The notes beneath the pieces are model-generated. The model was given only the letters and a program-made list of their open reading frames with translations. It searched no databases and was not told where the DNA came from. From NCBI GenBank assembly GCA_013214945.1, contig JABSRT010000026.1:1-64000 (forward strand): DNA of 64,000 nt, in the 5' to 3' direction. The position numbers were made by a program, and so were the translations under genes. The first letter of the stretch is position 1, and every line of letters begins with the position of its first letter. Origin of the DNA: Gammaproteobacteria bacterium (lineage in GTDB: Bacteria > Pseudomonadota > Gammaproteobacteria > Enterobacterales > Psychrobiaceae). Below are positions 32,056 through 40,775 of the stretch, one piece after another.

Positions 32056-32085
32056 AGTATAGGGCTAATCGCTAAATTATTTCAA
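32056..32085 (-). promoter_or_regulatory. Sigma70-type promoter of the thiamine operon
   Basis: Minus strand: -35 box TTGAAA (32080-32085), 18-bp spacer, -10 box TATACT (32056-32061), about 50 bp upstream of the riboswitch aptamer. Confidence 0.65.
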
Positions 32086-32361
32086 GCAACAAATTGAAAA
32101 CGCCTTACTAAATATTACTCAGCAGCCGGTATTCCGGCGATAAGGCTAATCCTAAGGCCACAAAATCTTTAGGGGTTTATATCGCGCAAGTCCGCTGTAG
32201 CAATGACTTTATCGTCTCTTAAACAAAAATAAAACATCAGTATCACTCATGCTCTTACGGCACTGGACCAACCTCAAAAAAAATCTAATTAAATACTAAC
32301 CTTAACTCTATTTTCAGACTAAGTTAGGATTTCTATTGGTGTTTAACTTAAGGAATGTACG

Positions 32362-34116
32362 ATGCTAAAAATAAAAAAATACATTGTTTTATCATTATGG
32401 ACAGTGACGTTGGCCGCTTCTGCTGCTAATACGCCAGCGCAACTTGCTATTGATAGCAAATTCGCACTGCACCATCCGGTGTGGGCAAATTCAGGCATGG
32501 TCGCGACTCAAGAAGCATTGGCCAGCCAAATTGGGGTTGATATTTTAGCGGCCGGCGGCAATGCCGTTGATGCGGCTGTCGCTATTGGTTATGCCTTAGC
32601 GGTAACACTGCCCCGAGCAGGCAACCTTGGCGGAGGTGGTTTTATGATGATTTATTTGGCCAAAGAGCAAAAGACTATTGCGCTTGATTATCGTGAAATT
32701 GCTCCAGCGCAGGCCGCTCGTGACATGTTTTTAGATCAAGACGGCAATGCCGACAGTAAACTATCACGCTTTCACGGCCTAGCAGTCGGAACTCCCGGCA
32801 CTGTCATGGGCATGGAGGTGGCGCTTAATAAATACGGCACCATGAAACGTAGCCAAGTAATGCAACCCGCGATCGATTTAGCCGCTAACGGCATTGTGGT
32901 TACCGCCGACTTAGCCAGTTCACTTAAAAAAATGGCCAAACGTTTAGGTAAATGGCCCAGTTCTCAAGCCATATTTTATAAAGCCGACGGTGGTTTTTAT
33001 CAGCCTGGTGAGCGGTTGGTGCAAAGTGATTTAGCCGCAAGCCTTAAACTGATTGCCGCCCAAGGTGCAGCTGGTTTTTACGCAGGTTATGTGGCCAACA
33101 GCATTAGTAACACCGTTCAACAAGCAGGCGGCGTGCTAAGCACCAAAGATTTGGCAAACTATCGAGTCATGGAACGTCAGCCTGTGATCGGCAACTACCG
33201 TGGTTACCAAGTCGCTTCAATGCCGCCCCCTTCTTCTGGCGGCATTCATCTGGTGCAAATGTTAAATATGCTAGAGCAGTTTCCAATCAGCGAAATGGGT
33301 CATAATAGCAGCGCGACCATTCATACGATGGCCGAATCAATGCGTCGTGCGTATGCCGATCGCAGTAAGTATTTAGGCGATCCTGATTTTGTAAAAGTGC
33401 CTGTTGCTGCGTTAACGAATAAAAATTATGCCAAAGATCTCGCCGCGCAAATCAACCCCAACAAGGTCACCTTAAGTACCGATGTCGCGCCGGGTAAACT
33501 CGCCCCTTACGAAAGCAATGAAACCACTCATTATAGTATTATCGACCAATACGGTAACGCAGTATCTAACACCTATACCCTTAATTTTAGCTATGGCTCA
33601 GGACTCGTCGCTGCTGGTACCGGCATTTTACTGAACAATGAAATGGACGATTTTTCGGCAAAACCTGGCACGCCCAATGCGTATGGTTTAATCGGTGGCG
33701 AAGCTAATGCCGTTGCGCCGTTGAAACGCCCGCTCAGTTCAATGACCCCGACCATCGTATTAAAAGACGGTGTTCCGTTTCTCGTCACTGGAAGCCCTGG
33801 TGGCTCGCGCATTATTACCACTACCTTGCAAGTGATCCTCAATGTCATTGACCACCAAATGAATATTGCCGAAGCGAGTGCAGCGCCGCGTATTCATCAC
33901 CAGTGGTTGCCTGACTACTTACGGATTGAACGGGGAATAAGCCCAGATACCGTCAAGTTGCTGACGCAAAAAGGTCATCAGATAAAAGTTAAGCAAGCGA
34001 TGGGCAGTACTCAAACGATAATGCTTAACCAACAAGGATATTTTGGGGCATCGGATCCCCGCAGGCCTTCGGCACTGAGCAAGGGAGTTATGACTAAGGC
34101 GCTGATAGCTAAATAG
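32362..34116 (+). CDS. ggt: Gamma-glutamyltransferase
   Basis: 584 residues with a signal peptide (MLKIKKYIVLSLWTVTLAASAA); a periplasmic N-terminal nucleophile hydrolase acting on glutathione and other gamma-glutamyl compounds. The autoprocessing threonine and new N-terminus are in ESNETTHYSIID. Substrate-binding motifs are LPRAGNLGGGGFM near residue 90, RPLSSMTPTIV, and the oxyanion loop TGSPGGSRII. Length matches EC 2.3.2.2 proenzymes, which split into large and small subunits. It is divergent from the thiamine operon and monocistronic. Confidence 0.95.
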   Translation: MLKIKKYIVLSLWTVTLAASAANTPAQLAIDSKFALHHPVWANSGMVATQEALASQIGVDILAAGGNAVDAAVAIGYALAVTLPRAGNLGGGGFMMIYLAKEQKTIALDYREIAPAQAARDMFLDQDGNADSKLSRFHGLAVGTPGTVMGMEVALNKYGTMKRSQVMQPAIDLAANGIVVTADLASSLKKMAKRLGKWPSSQAIFYKADGGFYQPGERLVQSDLAASLKLIAAQGAAGFYAGYVANSISNTVQQAGGVLSTKDLANYRVMERQPVIGNYRGYQVASMPPPSSGGIHLVQMLNMLEQFPISEMGHNSSATIHTMAESMRRAYADRSKYLGDPDFVKVPVAALTNKNYAKDLAAQINPNKVTLSTDVAPGKLAPYESNETTHYSIIDQYGNAVSNTYTLNFSYGSGLVAAGTGILLNNEMDDFSAKPGTPNAYGLIGGEANAVAPLKRPLSSMTPTIVLKDGVPFLVTGSPGGSRIITTTLQVILNVIDHQMNIAEASAAPRIHHQWLPDYLRIERGISPDTVKLLTQKGHQIKVKQAMGSTQTIMLNQQGYFGASDPRRPSALSKGVMTKALIAK

Positions 34117-34134
34117 CGTATGTAAAAGCGGGTC

Positions 34135-34159
34135 GGCGCAGCTTGATACTCACTGCGCC
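34135..34159 (+). terminator. Hairpin after ggt
   Basis: 7-bp GC-rich stem GGCGCAG / CTGCGCC with an 11-base loop, 19 bp after the stop codon. The following T run is weak. Confidence 0.45.
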
Positions 34160-34254
34160 ACTCATTTCAATTAATCAGCTCAATGAATCTAAGCTCATTG
34201 GGTCTGTTGTACCAATATATTGCGAAGCTAGCTACATTTAAGGTGAATAGAGCC

Positions 34255-34310
34255 AAGCTCATTTACCTAAGCTCATTTACTTAAGGTCATTTACTTAAGG
34301 TCAATGGCCT
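34255..34310. repeat. 14-bp tandem repeats overlapping a gene end
   Basis: Four 14-bp units with one to a few changes each (AAGCTCATTTACCT, AAGCTCATTTACTT, AAGGTCATTTACTT, AAGGTCAATGGCCT). The last runs into the 3' end of the gene that stops at 34301. Confidence 0.85.
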
Positions 34311-36214
34311 TGATTGGCGCTGGCTAGTTTTATTTCTAGCCGTTCAATCAATTGGCTAATGTCTTCTCGTTTGCCTAATCGATCGGCAGAAATAAGTACT
34401 AGTGGCACAATAGCCGAACTAAAAGTGTAACGTTCAATACTGCGGGAAATTTTGGCGGCTAGTAACTTAGCGCCATTACTGGTTGTTTCAGGACAAATAA
34501 TCAGTAATTGCTCGGCTTTCCACCGTCCTGCCGTATCAGACAACCTGATTTCACAACTTACAATATTGGCAAGCGATAATAACATTTCGTCTAGCGCCTG
34601 TTCCCCTTCTTTGGTGCGCACTAATTCTATGCCTGAAAAATTTAACAAAATGACCGAAAACGGTAAATTAGTGCGGCTAGATCTGTTGTATTCGTACTTT
34701 AACAGTTGTTCAATCTTAAAGCGGTTAAATAAGCCGGTCGTCGCATCGATTACAGCCGCCTGTTCGATCCGTTTTTTGTCACTAATATCATACTCAATTG
34801 ACGAATATCCTAACAAATAGTCATTTTTAACAATGGGTTCTAACTGCGCGCGATGCCAATATAAATCACCACGTTTGTTTTTATACATAATCTCACCACT
34901 CCAACTCAAGTGTGACAAAATGCTTTTGCTGATTTTTATTGCTGCCGATGAAGGAAACTCAGGATGGTAAAAAGCCGACCTCGGTCGCCCAATCAACTCA
35001 TATTCTAAATAACCAATTTTTGCACAAAATGCGGGTGAAATAAAAACAAAACAATCGTTTTTATCGGTTCGATAGCTGAGAATATTTTGATCTATTTGGT
35101 GCTGATATTGGGCCTCTAATAAGGCCGTTTTTGAGAACAAGGCACTGATTTTATTTAGCCCAGTAGTTATTTTACGCCGAAGCTTGAATAACAGACACAT
35201 AACCAGCGTAAACATCAGCAAGCTAAATGCAACAATGCGCCAATCAACCAAGGGTTTGTTTGTTTGCAACGTTAACTGAAATCCCGTTAAAGTACTTTGG
35301 CTAGGGACCATGTTTAGGTCACGATACAGCTGAGCTGACTGTTGCAGTCGTTGCTGCGAGATCTGACCGAGCTTAGTTAGATCTTGGTCAAAAAAACGCC
35401 GACTCATGCGGGCTTCATTTTGCAACGCGCCAAGCGATCGTTCTGCACGATAGACATGAATAATCCAGTCAATGACCTGCGCTGGGTTGGCCAGCGCATA
35501 TTGCCAACCTTTGATGGTTGCTTGTTTAAACTCAGCAACTTCGGTGCTATTTAAAGCCAAATAGGCTTCGGTGGTAAAAACAAAATCACCGATAAAATCA
35601 ATACCATAATTTGATGGATTGATGATATTAACGGCCAAACCTGATTCTTGATGCAAATAAGGTTGATTGGTGATGTAACCAGCATAGGCGTCTATTTCAT
35701 TATTCTCTAATGCGCTACGTGGATCAGCTACGTTTACAAATTGATAATCTTCGATCGTCAGATCAAACTGTTTGAACAGCGCTAATAACGTGCTGTCGTC
35801 AGAATTTAACCCATACATCACCCGTTTGTTTTTAAGTTGGATCGGATTAAGAATATTGTCTCTGGCTCGAGTGATTAATACCAACGGCGAATACTGATAA
35901 CTGGCCAGCAATGCCACTACTGGCAGCCCTTTTAAGCGGTGTAACACTAGGGTTGAATCTGCCACCCCATATTGGGCCTGGCCACTTAAAACTTGGTCTA
36001 GTACCGAATTTTTGGTCTTACGTTCTTTAATCGTTACATCTAGGCCAACATCTTGATAATAACCAAGTTCTTTCGCGGCATAAAAACCCGCAAATTGAAA
36101 TTGATGATGCCATTTTATTTGAACGACGACAGGCTTTAACGGATCACTTACTGCACTGCTATAAGGAGTTAGCAGAGTTAAAGTAAGCAGTAAGCAAAGC
36201 CGTAGTAATATCAT
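34301..36214 (-). CDS. NMT1/THI5-type binding domain - TM - PAS - degenerate GGDEF protein
   Basis: 637 residues. Signal peptide, then a periplasmic NMT1/THI5-like substrate-binding domain (VVQIKWHHQFQFAGFYAAKELGYYQDVGLDVTI, about 28-260). A transmembrane helix follows (IVAFSLLMFTLVMCLLFKL, about 330-350), then a PAS domain (ENDYLLGYSSIEYDISDKKR at its end) and a GGDEF-fold domain starting DATTGLFNRFKIEQLL. The active-site loop that should read GG(D/E)EF is RWKAEQL, so cyclase activity is probably lost and the domain may only bind nucleotide or signal by contact. Some NMT1/THI5 proteins bind HMP-type pyrimidines, so its place near the thiamine operon is suggestive. It starts 11 bases after the CadC-like regulator gene. 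Confidence 0.85.
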   Translation of the reverse strand: MILLRLCLLLTLTLLTPYSSAVSDPLKPVVVQIKWHHQFQFAGFYAAKELGYYQDVGLDVTIKERKTKNSVLDQVLSGQAQYGVADSTLVLHRLKGLPVVALLASYQYSPLVLITRARDNILNPIQLKNKRVMYGLNSDDSTLLALFKQFDLTIEDYQFVNVADPRSALENNEIDAYAGYITNQPYLHQESGLAVNIINPSNYGIDFIGDFVFTTEAYLALNSTEVAEFKQATIKGWQYALANPAQVIDWIIHVYRAERSLGALQNEARMSRRFFDQDLTKLGQISQQRLQQSAQLYRDLNMVPSQSTLTGFQLTLQTNKPLVDWRIVAFSLLMFTLVMCLLFKLRRKITTGLNKISALFSKTALLEAQYQHQIDQNILSYRTDKNDCFVFISPAFCAKIGYLEYELIGRPRSAFYHPEFPSSAAIKISKSILSHLSWSGEIMYKNKRGDLYWHRAQLEPIVKNDYLLGYSSIEYDISDKKRIEQAAVIDATTGLFNRFKIEQLLKYEYNRSSRTNLPFSVILLNFSGIELVRTKEGEQALDEMLLSLANIVSCEIRLSDTAGRWKAEQLLIICPETTSNGAKLLAAKISRSIERYTFSSAIVPLVLISADRLGKREDISQLIERLEIKLASANQGH

Positions 36215-36225
36215 ACTATTTTTAT

Positions 36226-38640
36226 CTATTCCTTCACTGGATCGAGCCCTAAATTTAGCCAGTGTTTATTGATTCTTAATTTCCGCTGGTTAACCAATTG
36301 AACTAAGGCTATAAACGTCAAATTATCGGCCACCGACTTAAAATTAGGATTAAATTCCAAATTTGCAAGGTCATAACGGATATCAGGCAGCCAACCAGTG
36401 CTAACAACACGGGACAATTCTTCAATCGCTTTAGTCGTATTACCCAGTAGTGCATAGGCTTGCGCCAAATGGGTTGAATAAAACGATGGCGCTATTGGTT
36501 CGTTACTAAAAAAGTCAACTAAAGCAAGCAGCAATGACTGGGCCTTTTTATCTTGCCCCGTTAATTGCAGTATCCGAGCATAATGTACCAAGTACAAAGC
36601 TTGATTGCTAACAAGCGCTATATCATTGCCTGGTAGCGGCGTCATTTTATGCTCTGCGACAAAAGCTAATGCTTGTTCTAATTGACCATTGGCGCTAAGC
36701 AATACAACATAACGCCACTTTGCTGGAAGATTAACCACAGAATGTTGGCCACTTATAGCAAGCGCATCAACAGGATGATCAAGTGGGAGTGAATTGTTTG
36801 CCAATGATTGCTCCACGGCCTTAATCAACTTTGGATCGGCGATTGCTAGACCAGCGCTGTCTAATGCTGCCAAGCTGTCATAATTAAGATGAGTAAAACG
36901 CAATTTCTCTATTACATTATCACTAAAATTAAGTTGTTGCTTCGCTAGTTGATAAGCACGGGCGAAATATCCCAACTGCGCCAAATCGCGTGCTTGCCAA
37001 TAGTTTAGCTCTTTATTGACCGGAGCTAAACGCTGTGCAGCGTGGATCAAGCGTAAACTTAATTGATATTGACCTTGCTGGCGATATAGCTGCGCTAGGG
37101 CAGTAAAATTGTCGAGCTGCGAGTTATTTAGTTCAATCACCCGCTCGTATTGTTCTGTCGCGCTAGCAATATCACCTTGACGTAACGACCACTGCGCAGC
37201 GGCCCGATAGCCTAAACTATCAGTTGGAAACTTTTGTTTAAGCACGCCAACAAGCTGACTGAACGATTGTTCAGCTTGTTGTTGTTCAACCGAGGATTTA
37301 ACAGTTTGTTCCACGCTTGCTAGTTGTTCATTTAACAACAACAGCTGTTGCTGATAGCTTATCAGGCAGCCTGACTCTAACTGAGGTTTACGTTCTTTGG
37401 TGCCAACAAACTGGTTAAATTCACAATGTTCTTGCGCTAAATTCAACTTAACATTAGGTGCAAGTATTCTGGTGAGTGCAATGTTTATTGGCTGGCTGGC
37501 CCAGCTACCACTGTAATTTAGCGGCAGTGACGCGTACTTAATCGCAGCGCTATTGGCGCTGTCATAATAAGTTAGCTTAATCTGTACGCCATCTTCGGCA
37601 TAAAATAATGCCGTGTCCAAACGTGGATATTTGTCCAGCTTTTGATGTTCAACGACGGTTATCGATCCAATGTGTTGTATTTTGTGCTTTAACCACCAGC
37701 CGACGTTTTGAGTCACTTGTTGTACAACATCTTCGCTTAACATCGCAGGTACATTGTCAGCATTTACCTCAAAGGTAACAGGCGTAAGATAAACAAGATC
37801 TGAGCTCGTTGCTTGGCTTACTTTAAGCTCATTATCGTTAAACCACCAGCTGGCAGTAATAAACGCCAACATGCTGATTATAATCAGCAACGGTGCTAGC
37901 CGTCGGCGTTTAGTAACGCGAGGTTGTGGTGTCGGCTGTTCTAATTTTTCATTGGTATTGATATTGGTATTAGCACTGGGTTCGGCACTACTGGCTCTAC
38001 ACTCAGTTTGAATCTGTCGATCAAGTACTTCGTCAGCAGGTAGTTCTTCAACTGACTTTTCTTTAACAGACTTTCCTTTAACAGACTTTCCTTTAAAAGA
38101 AAGTGCTTCCAGAGACGGTTCTTCAACATGAAATTCAGGCTCAGGCTCTAATGCTGAGGCTTTAGCCGCTGGTTCACTGTTTATAATCGCCGTTTGGGGA
38201 GCTGCAGTAATAAAACTCAAATCGTCTAACACATTGATCGATGTTAAACCTGCTGCAGGGTTTTGTAATTGTTCAGTGCTTGACTCAACGGCAATAGGCA
38301 GCTGAGGCGACGATGTAACTCGCTGTGGCTCCATGACCAAGCAGTAGCCACGTTTGGGGATGGTGCCAATAAAATGAGCGCGATGAACTGAATCGTTAAA
38401 GATCCGGCGCAACCGAGCAATACTTTGATATAGTTTATTACGCGTGAGCTCAACACCCACTTGTTTAATAAGTTGCTCACTCGCCACGGGTTCAGGGTAA
38501 TGTTCAACCAATATCAATAAAATTGCACTATGGACTGGGGTTAACTCAATGAGCTGTTCAGATGACTCTAATTGACGGCGCTGGCTGTAAAAAAACCACG
38601 GGCCTAACTGATAATCATCAGACGTTACTGGATCGACCAA
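36226..38640 (-). CDS. CadC/ToxR-like membrane transcriptional regulator with TPR region
   Basis: 804 residues starting at a TTG with AGGA nearby. An N-terminal OmpR/ToxR-type winged helix (LTPVHSAILLILVEHYPEP... LYQSIARLRRIFND... TIPKRGYCLV, about 1-105) is followed by an acidic, repeat-containing cytoplasmic linker. A single membrane helix (LAPLLIIISMLAFITASWWF, about 255-275) leads to a large periplasmic part with TPR-like helices (QWSLRQGDIASATEQYERVIELN...). Such proteins sense periplasmic conditions and bind DNA directly from the membrane. It is co-transcribed with the NMT1/GGDEF protein, which may be its signalling partner. The linker has a 15-bp-repeat-encoded KGKSV repeat. Confidence 0.85.
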   Translation of the reverse strand: MVDPVTSDDYQLGPWFFYSQRRQLESSEQLIELTPVHSAILLILVEHYPEPVASEQLIKQVGVELTRNKLYQSIARLRRIFNDSVHRAHFIGTIPKRGYCLVMEPQRVTSSPQLPIAVESSTEQLQNPAAGLTSINVLDDLSFITAAPQTAIINSEPAAKASALEPEPEFHVEEPSLEALSFKGKSVKGKSVKEKSVEELPADEVLDRQIQTECRASSAEPSANTNINTNEKLEQPTPQPRVTKRRRLAPLLIIISMLAFITASWWFNDNELKVSQATSSDLVYLTPVTFEVNADNVPAMLSEDVVQQVTQNVGWWLKHKIQHIGSITVVEHQKLDKYPRLDTALFYAEDGVQIKLTYYDSANSAAIKYASLPLNYSGSWASQPINIALTRILAPNVKLNLAQEHCEFNQFVGTKERKPQLESGCLISYQQQLLLLNEQLASVEQTVKSSVEQQQAEQSFSQLVGVLKQKFPTDSLGYRAAAQWSLRQGDIASATEQYERVIELNNSQLDNFTALAQLYRQQGQYQLSLRLIHAAQRLAPVNKELNYWQARDLAQLGYFARAYQLAKQQLNFSDNVIEKLRFTHLNYDSLAALDSAGLAIADPKLIKAVEQSLANNSLPLDHPVDALAISGQHSVVNLPAKWRYVVLLSANGQLEQALAFVAEHKMTPLPGNDIALVSNQALYLVHYARILQLTGQDKKAQSLLLALVDFFSNEPIAPSFYSTHLAQAYALLGNTTKAIEELSRVVSTGWLPDIRYDLANLEFNPNFKSVADNLTFIALVQLVNQRKLRINKHWLNLGLDPVKE
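38051..38095. repeat. 15-bp tandem repeat inside the CadC-like gene
   Basis: Three units (38051-38065, 38066-38080, 38081-38095), the last two identical (ACAGACTTTCCTTTA). They encode a short pentapeptide repeat (GKSVK/EKSVE type) in the linker and keep the frame. Confidence 0.85.
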
Positions 38641-38852
38641 ACTTGCTTCCTAAAAGATTATAACAACGACAAAGTCCCTATTATAACCAGTTAGCAGCAA
38701 GCTCAAAACAAATATTGATTTTGACCACCAGCCAGCCGATAAAACAATCGATTTAACGCTAAACTAGGCGTTGGTGACTATAAACGTCGCTTGTTGAGCG
38801 TGCCACAAGGCTCAAATTCAACCAATATCCGATGACTTAATTCAATTAATTC

Positions 38853-39770
38853 TTAACTCTTCTCACTAAGTAGTGCGAACGCTTTGGTAATAAATTTCTC
38901 TGACTGTTGCATGCCTGAGCTTAATTTTTGTTGATCACGGGGATCTGAAATTTGCGACCAATGTTGGCGGACACTTTCTGGCGATTGATCGGCAGCTGAC
39001 AACATCACGCCTTGGGTTTCATGCATGGCTGCGCTCGCATAACCACCAGCTCCCGCACATAAAATAAATTGATTAGGCGCGTCGTCATCACACAAAACTA
39101 ATGCGCCAGCGGTGACAGCAAAGGGAGTCAGTAACGGCAATATTTGTTCGGGCATTAAATCTTGGGTCATTCGAGTATTGGCAATGGGGGCTAACGCATT
39201 AATTCGAATATCATATTTAGACCCTTCCAATACCAAGGTATGCATTAAACCCAACACCGCCATTTTAGCGGCGCCATAATTAGTTTGGCCAAAGTTGCCG
39301 TACATGCCGCTAGACGATGTGGTCATCATAATACGGCCATAATTTTGGTCGCGCATAATATCCCACACCGCTTTACAACAATTAACCGTGCCCATAACGT
39401 GCACATCGAACACCGATTTAAAATCATCTAGTGCCATTTTAGTAAAAGATTTGTCGCGCAAGATCCCGGCATTGTTAATTAAAATATCAATTCGGCCCCA
39501 AGTGGCCATAGTTTGGTCGACCATCGCTTGCACTTCGTCAAAATTAGCGACGTTAGCGCCATTGGCAATCGCCTCACCGCCGAGCGCAATAATCTCGGCC
39601 ACTACTTCTTGTGCCGCCACAGAGGATTGACCGCTGCCATCTCTGGCCCCGCCCAAATCATTAATCACTACTTTGGCCCCGCGTGCTGCTAATTCCAATG
39701 CGTGACTGCGACCAAGCCCATTGCCGGCCCCAGTAACTATTGCTACTTTTCCGCTAAAATCTATTGTCAT
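38853..39770 (-). CDS. SDR-family oxidoreductase (3-hydroxyacyl-CoA dehydrogenase-like)
   Basis: 305 residues from the ATG at 39770, preceded by GAGG. It has the classical short-chain dehydrogenase fold: cofactor loop VTGAGNGLGRS, NINNAG-type motif as ILINNAGILRD, catalytic Ser in MTTSSSGMYG and YGAAK. The segment DLGGARDGSGQSSVAAQEVVAEI closely resembles the dehydrogenase domain of peroxisomal multifunctional enzyme type 2. This suggests a (3R)-hydroxyacyl-CoA or steroid-like substrate. It extends about 50 residues beyond a minimal SDR. It is a single gene; the substrate is inferred. Confidence 0.85.
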   Translation of the reverse strand: MTIDFSGKVAIVTGAGNGLGRSHALELAARGAKVVINDLGGARDGSGQSSVAAQEVVAEIIALGGEAIANGANVANFDEVQAMVDQTMATWGRIDILINNAGILRDKSFTKMALDDFKSVFDVHVMGTVNCCKAVWDIMRDQNYGRIMMTTSSSGMYGNFGQTNYGAAKMAVLGLMHTLVLEGSKYDIRINALAPIANTRMTQDLMPEQILPLLTPFAVTAGALVLCDDDAPNQFILCAGAGGYASAAMHETQGVMLSAADQSPESVRQHWSQISDPRDQQKLSSGMQQSEKFITKAFALLSEKS

Positions 39771-40031
39771 TCTTAACCTCTTAACATGATGTTTCATTTG
39801 AAATTAAGCACTATATTGGGTATTAGTGCTAACACGACATTCTTTAAACCCATGGTAGTTTTTCGCGCAATAAGCAGCAACTACTTATTTACATTTGTGA
39901 GCTTTTTAGTTCGATCATTGTGACTAATTCGTGATAAAGACGTGATTAAGCCGTGACACCGCTGCCCTATTGTTGATGAGCAAGCCAGTGGCAACTCACT
40001 GGGCATACCTCAAATCATCAGGAGTAGCGCA

Positions 40032-40697
40032 ATGAAGTTTAATCATAAAGTATTAATGTTAGCCGCAGCAGTCTCATTAAGTTTCCAAGCCAGTGCTAAT
40101 TACAATCACCAGGGCCGTACTTATCAAGTGACGGTAACCAACATTACCAAAGGCATAAATTTCACCCCTTTATTGGCGGCCAGTCATTTGAAATCTTTCT
40201 CGTTATTTTCGGTTGGCAGTGCCGCCAGTCAAAACATTATAAATATTGCCGAAGGTGGTGATATTTCAGGCTTAAATCAAGAATTGGCCAATGTTGATGA
40301 AGTCTATAATACCGCAGCCACCGCAGGACTGCTGATGCCCGGCATGTCCGTTGAATTAGAGGTAACGGCGTCGGGGCGTTATCGCCAACTAAGTTTGGTT
40401 GCTATGGCATTGCCGACCAATGATACCCTAGTCGCGATGCTGGGCATGACCTTACCCAAAAAACGTAATATGCCGGTGACTTATTACATGAAAGCTTATG
40501 ATGGTGGCAGTGAAACCAATGATGAATTGTGTGCCAACATTCCTGGCCCGCATTGCGCGGGAGTGCCCTTTTCTCCTGAAGACGAAGGTGAAGGATATAT
40601 TTACCCGAGCCCAGGTATTCATGGCGAAGCCGATCTAAGCCGAGCCACTTACAACTGGCATGGCCCAGTTGCAATGGTGACTATTGTTAGAAAATAA
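40032..40697 (+). CDS. Secreted spondin-domain protein
   Basis: 221 residues with a signal peptide (MKFNHKVLMLAAAVSLSFQASA) and a spondin-N-like domain (TYQVTVTNITKGINFTPLLAASH... LFSVGSAASQNIINIAEGGD... AMLPTNDTLVAM...). The motif TNITKGINFTPLLAASH is typical of bacterial spondin proteins. They are extracellular or cell-surface proteins of unknown function, probably Ca-binding beta sandwiches. AGGAG lies nine bases before the ATG. It has no obvious operon partner. Confidence 0.85.
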   Translation: MKFNHKVLMLAAAVSLSFQASANYNHQGRTYQVTVTNITKGINFTPLLAASHLKSFSLFSVGSAASQNIINIAEGGDISGLNQELANVDEVYNTAATAGLLMPGMSVELEVTASGRYRQLSLVAMALPTNDTLVAMLGMTLPKKRNMPVTYYMKAYDGGSETNDELCANIPGPHCAGVPFSPEDEGEGYIYPSPGIHGEADLSRATYNWHGPVAMVTIVRK

Positions 40698-40775
40698 GTC
40701 CTGCTGCATAAGTTACCGTTCAACTCATTAACTTATGCAGCGTACTGCAAACAAAGCCTGTTCAGGGCTTAAAAG

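Noticed and set aside
34301..36214. Active diguanylate cyclase
   Set aside because: The loop is RWKAEQL rather than GG(D/E)EF, so cyclase activity is not supported.
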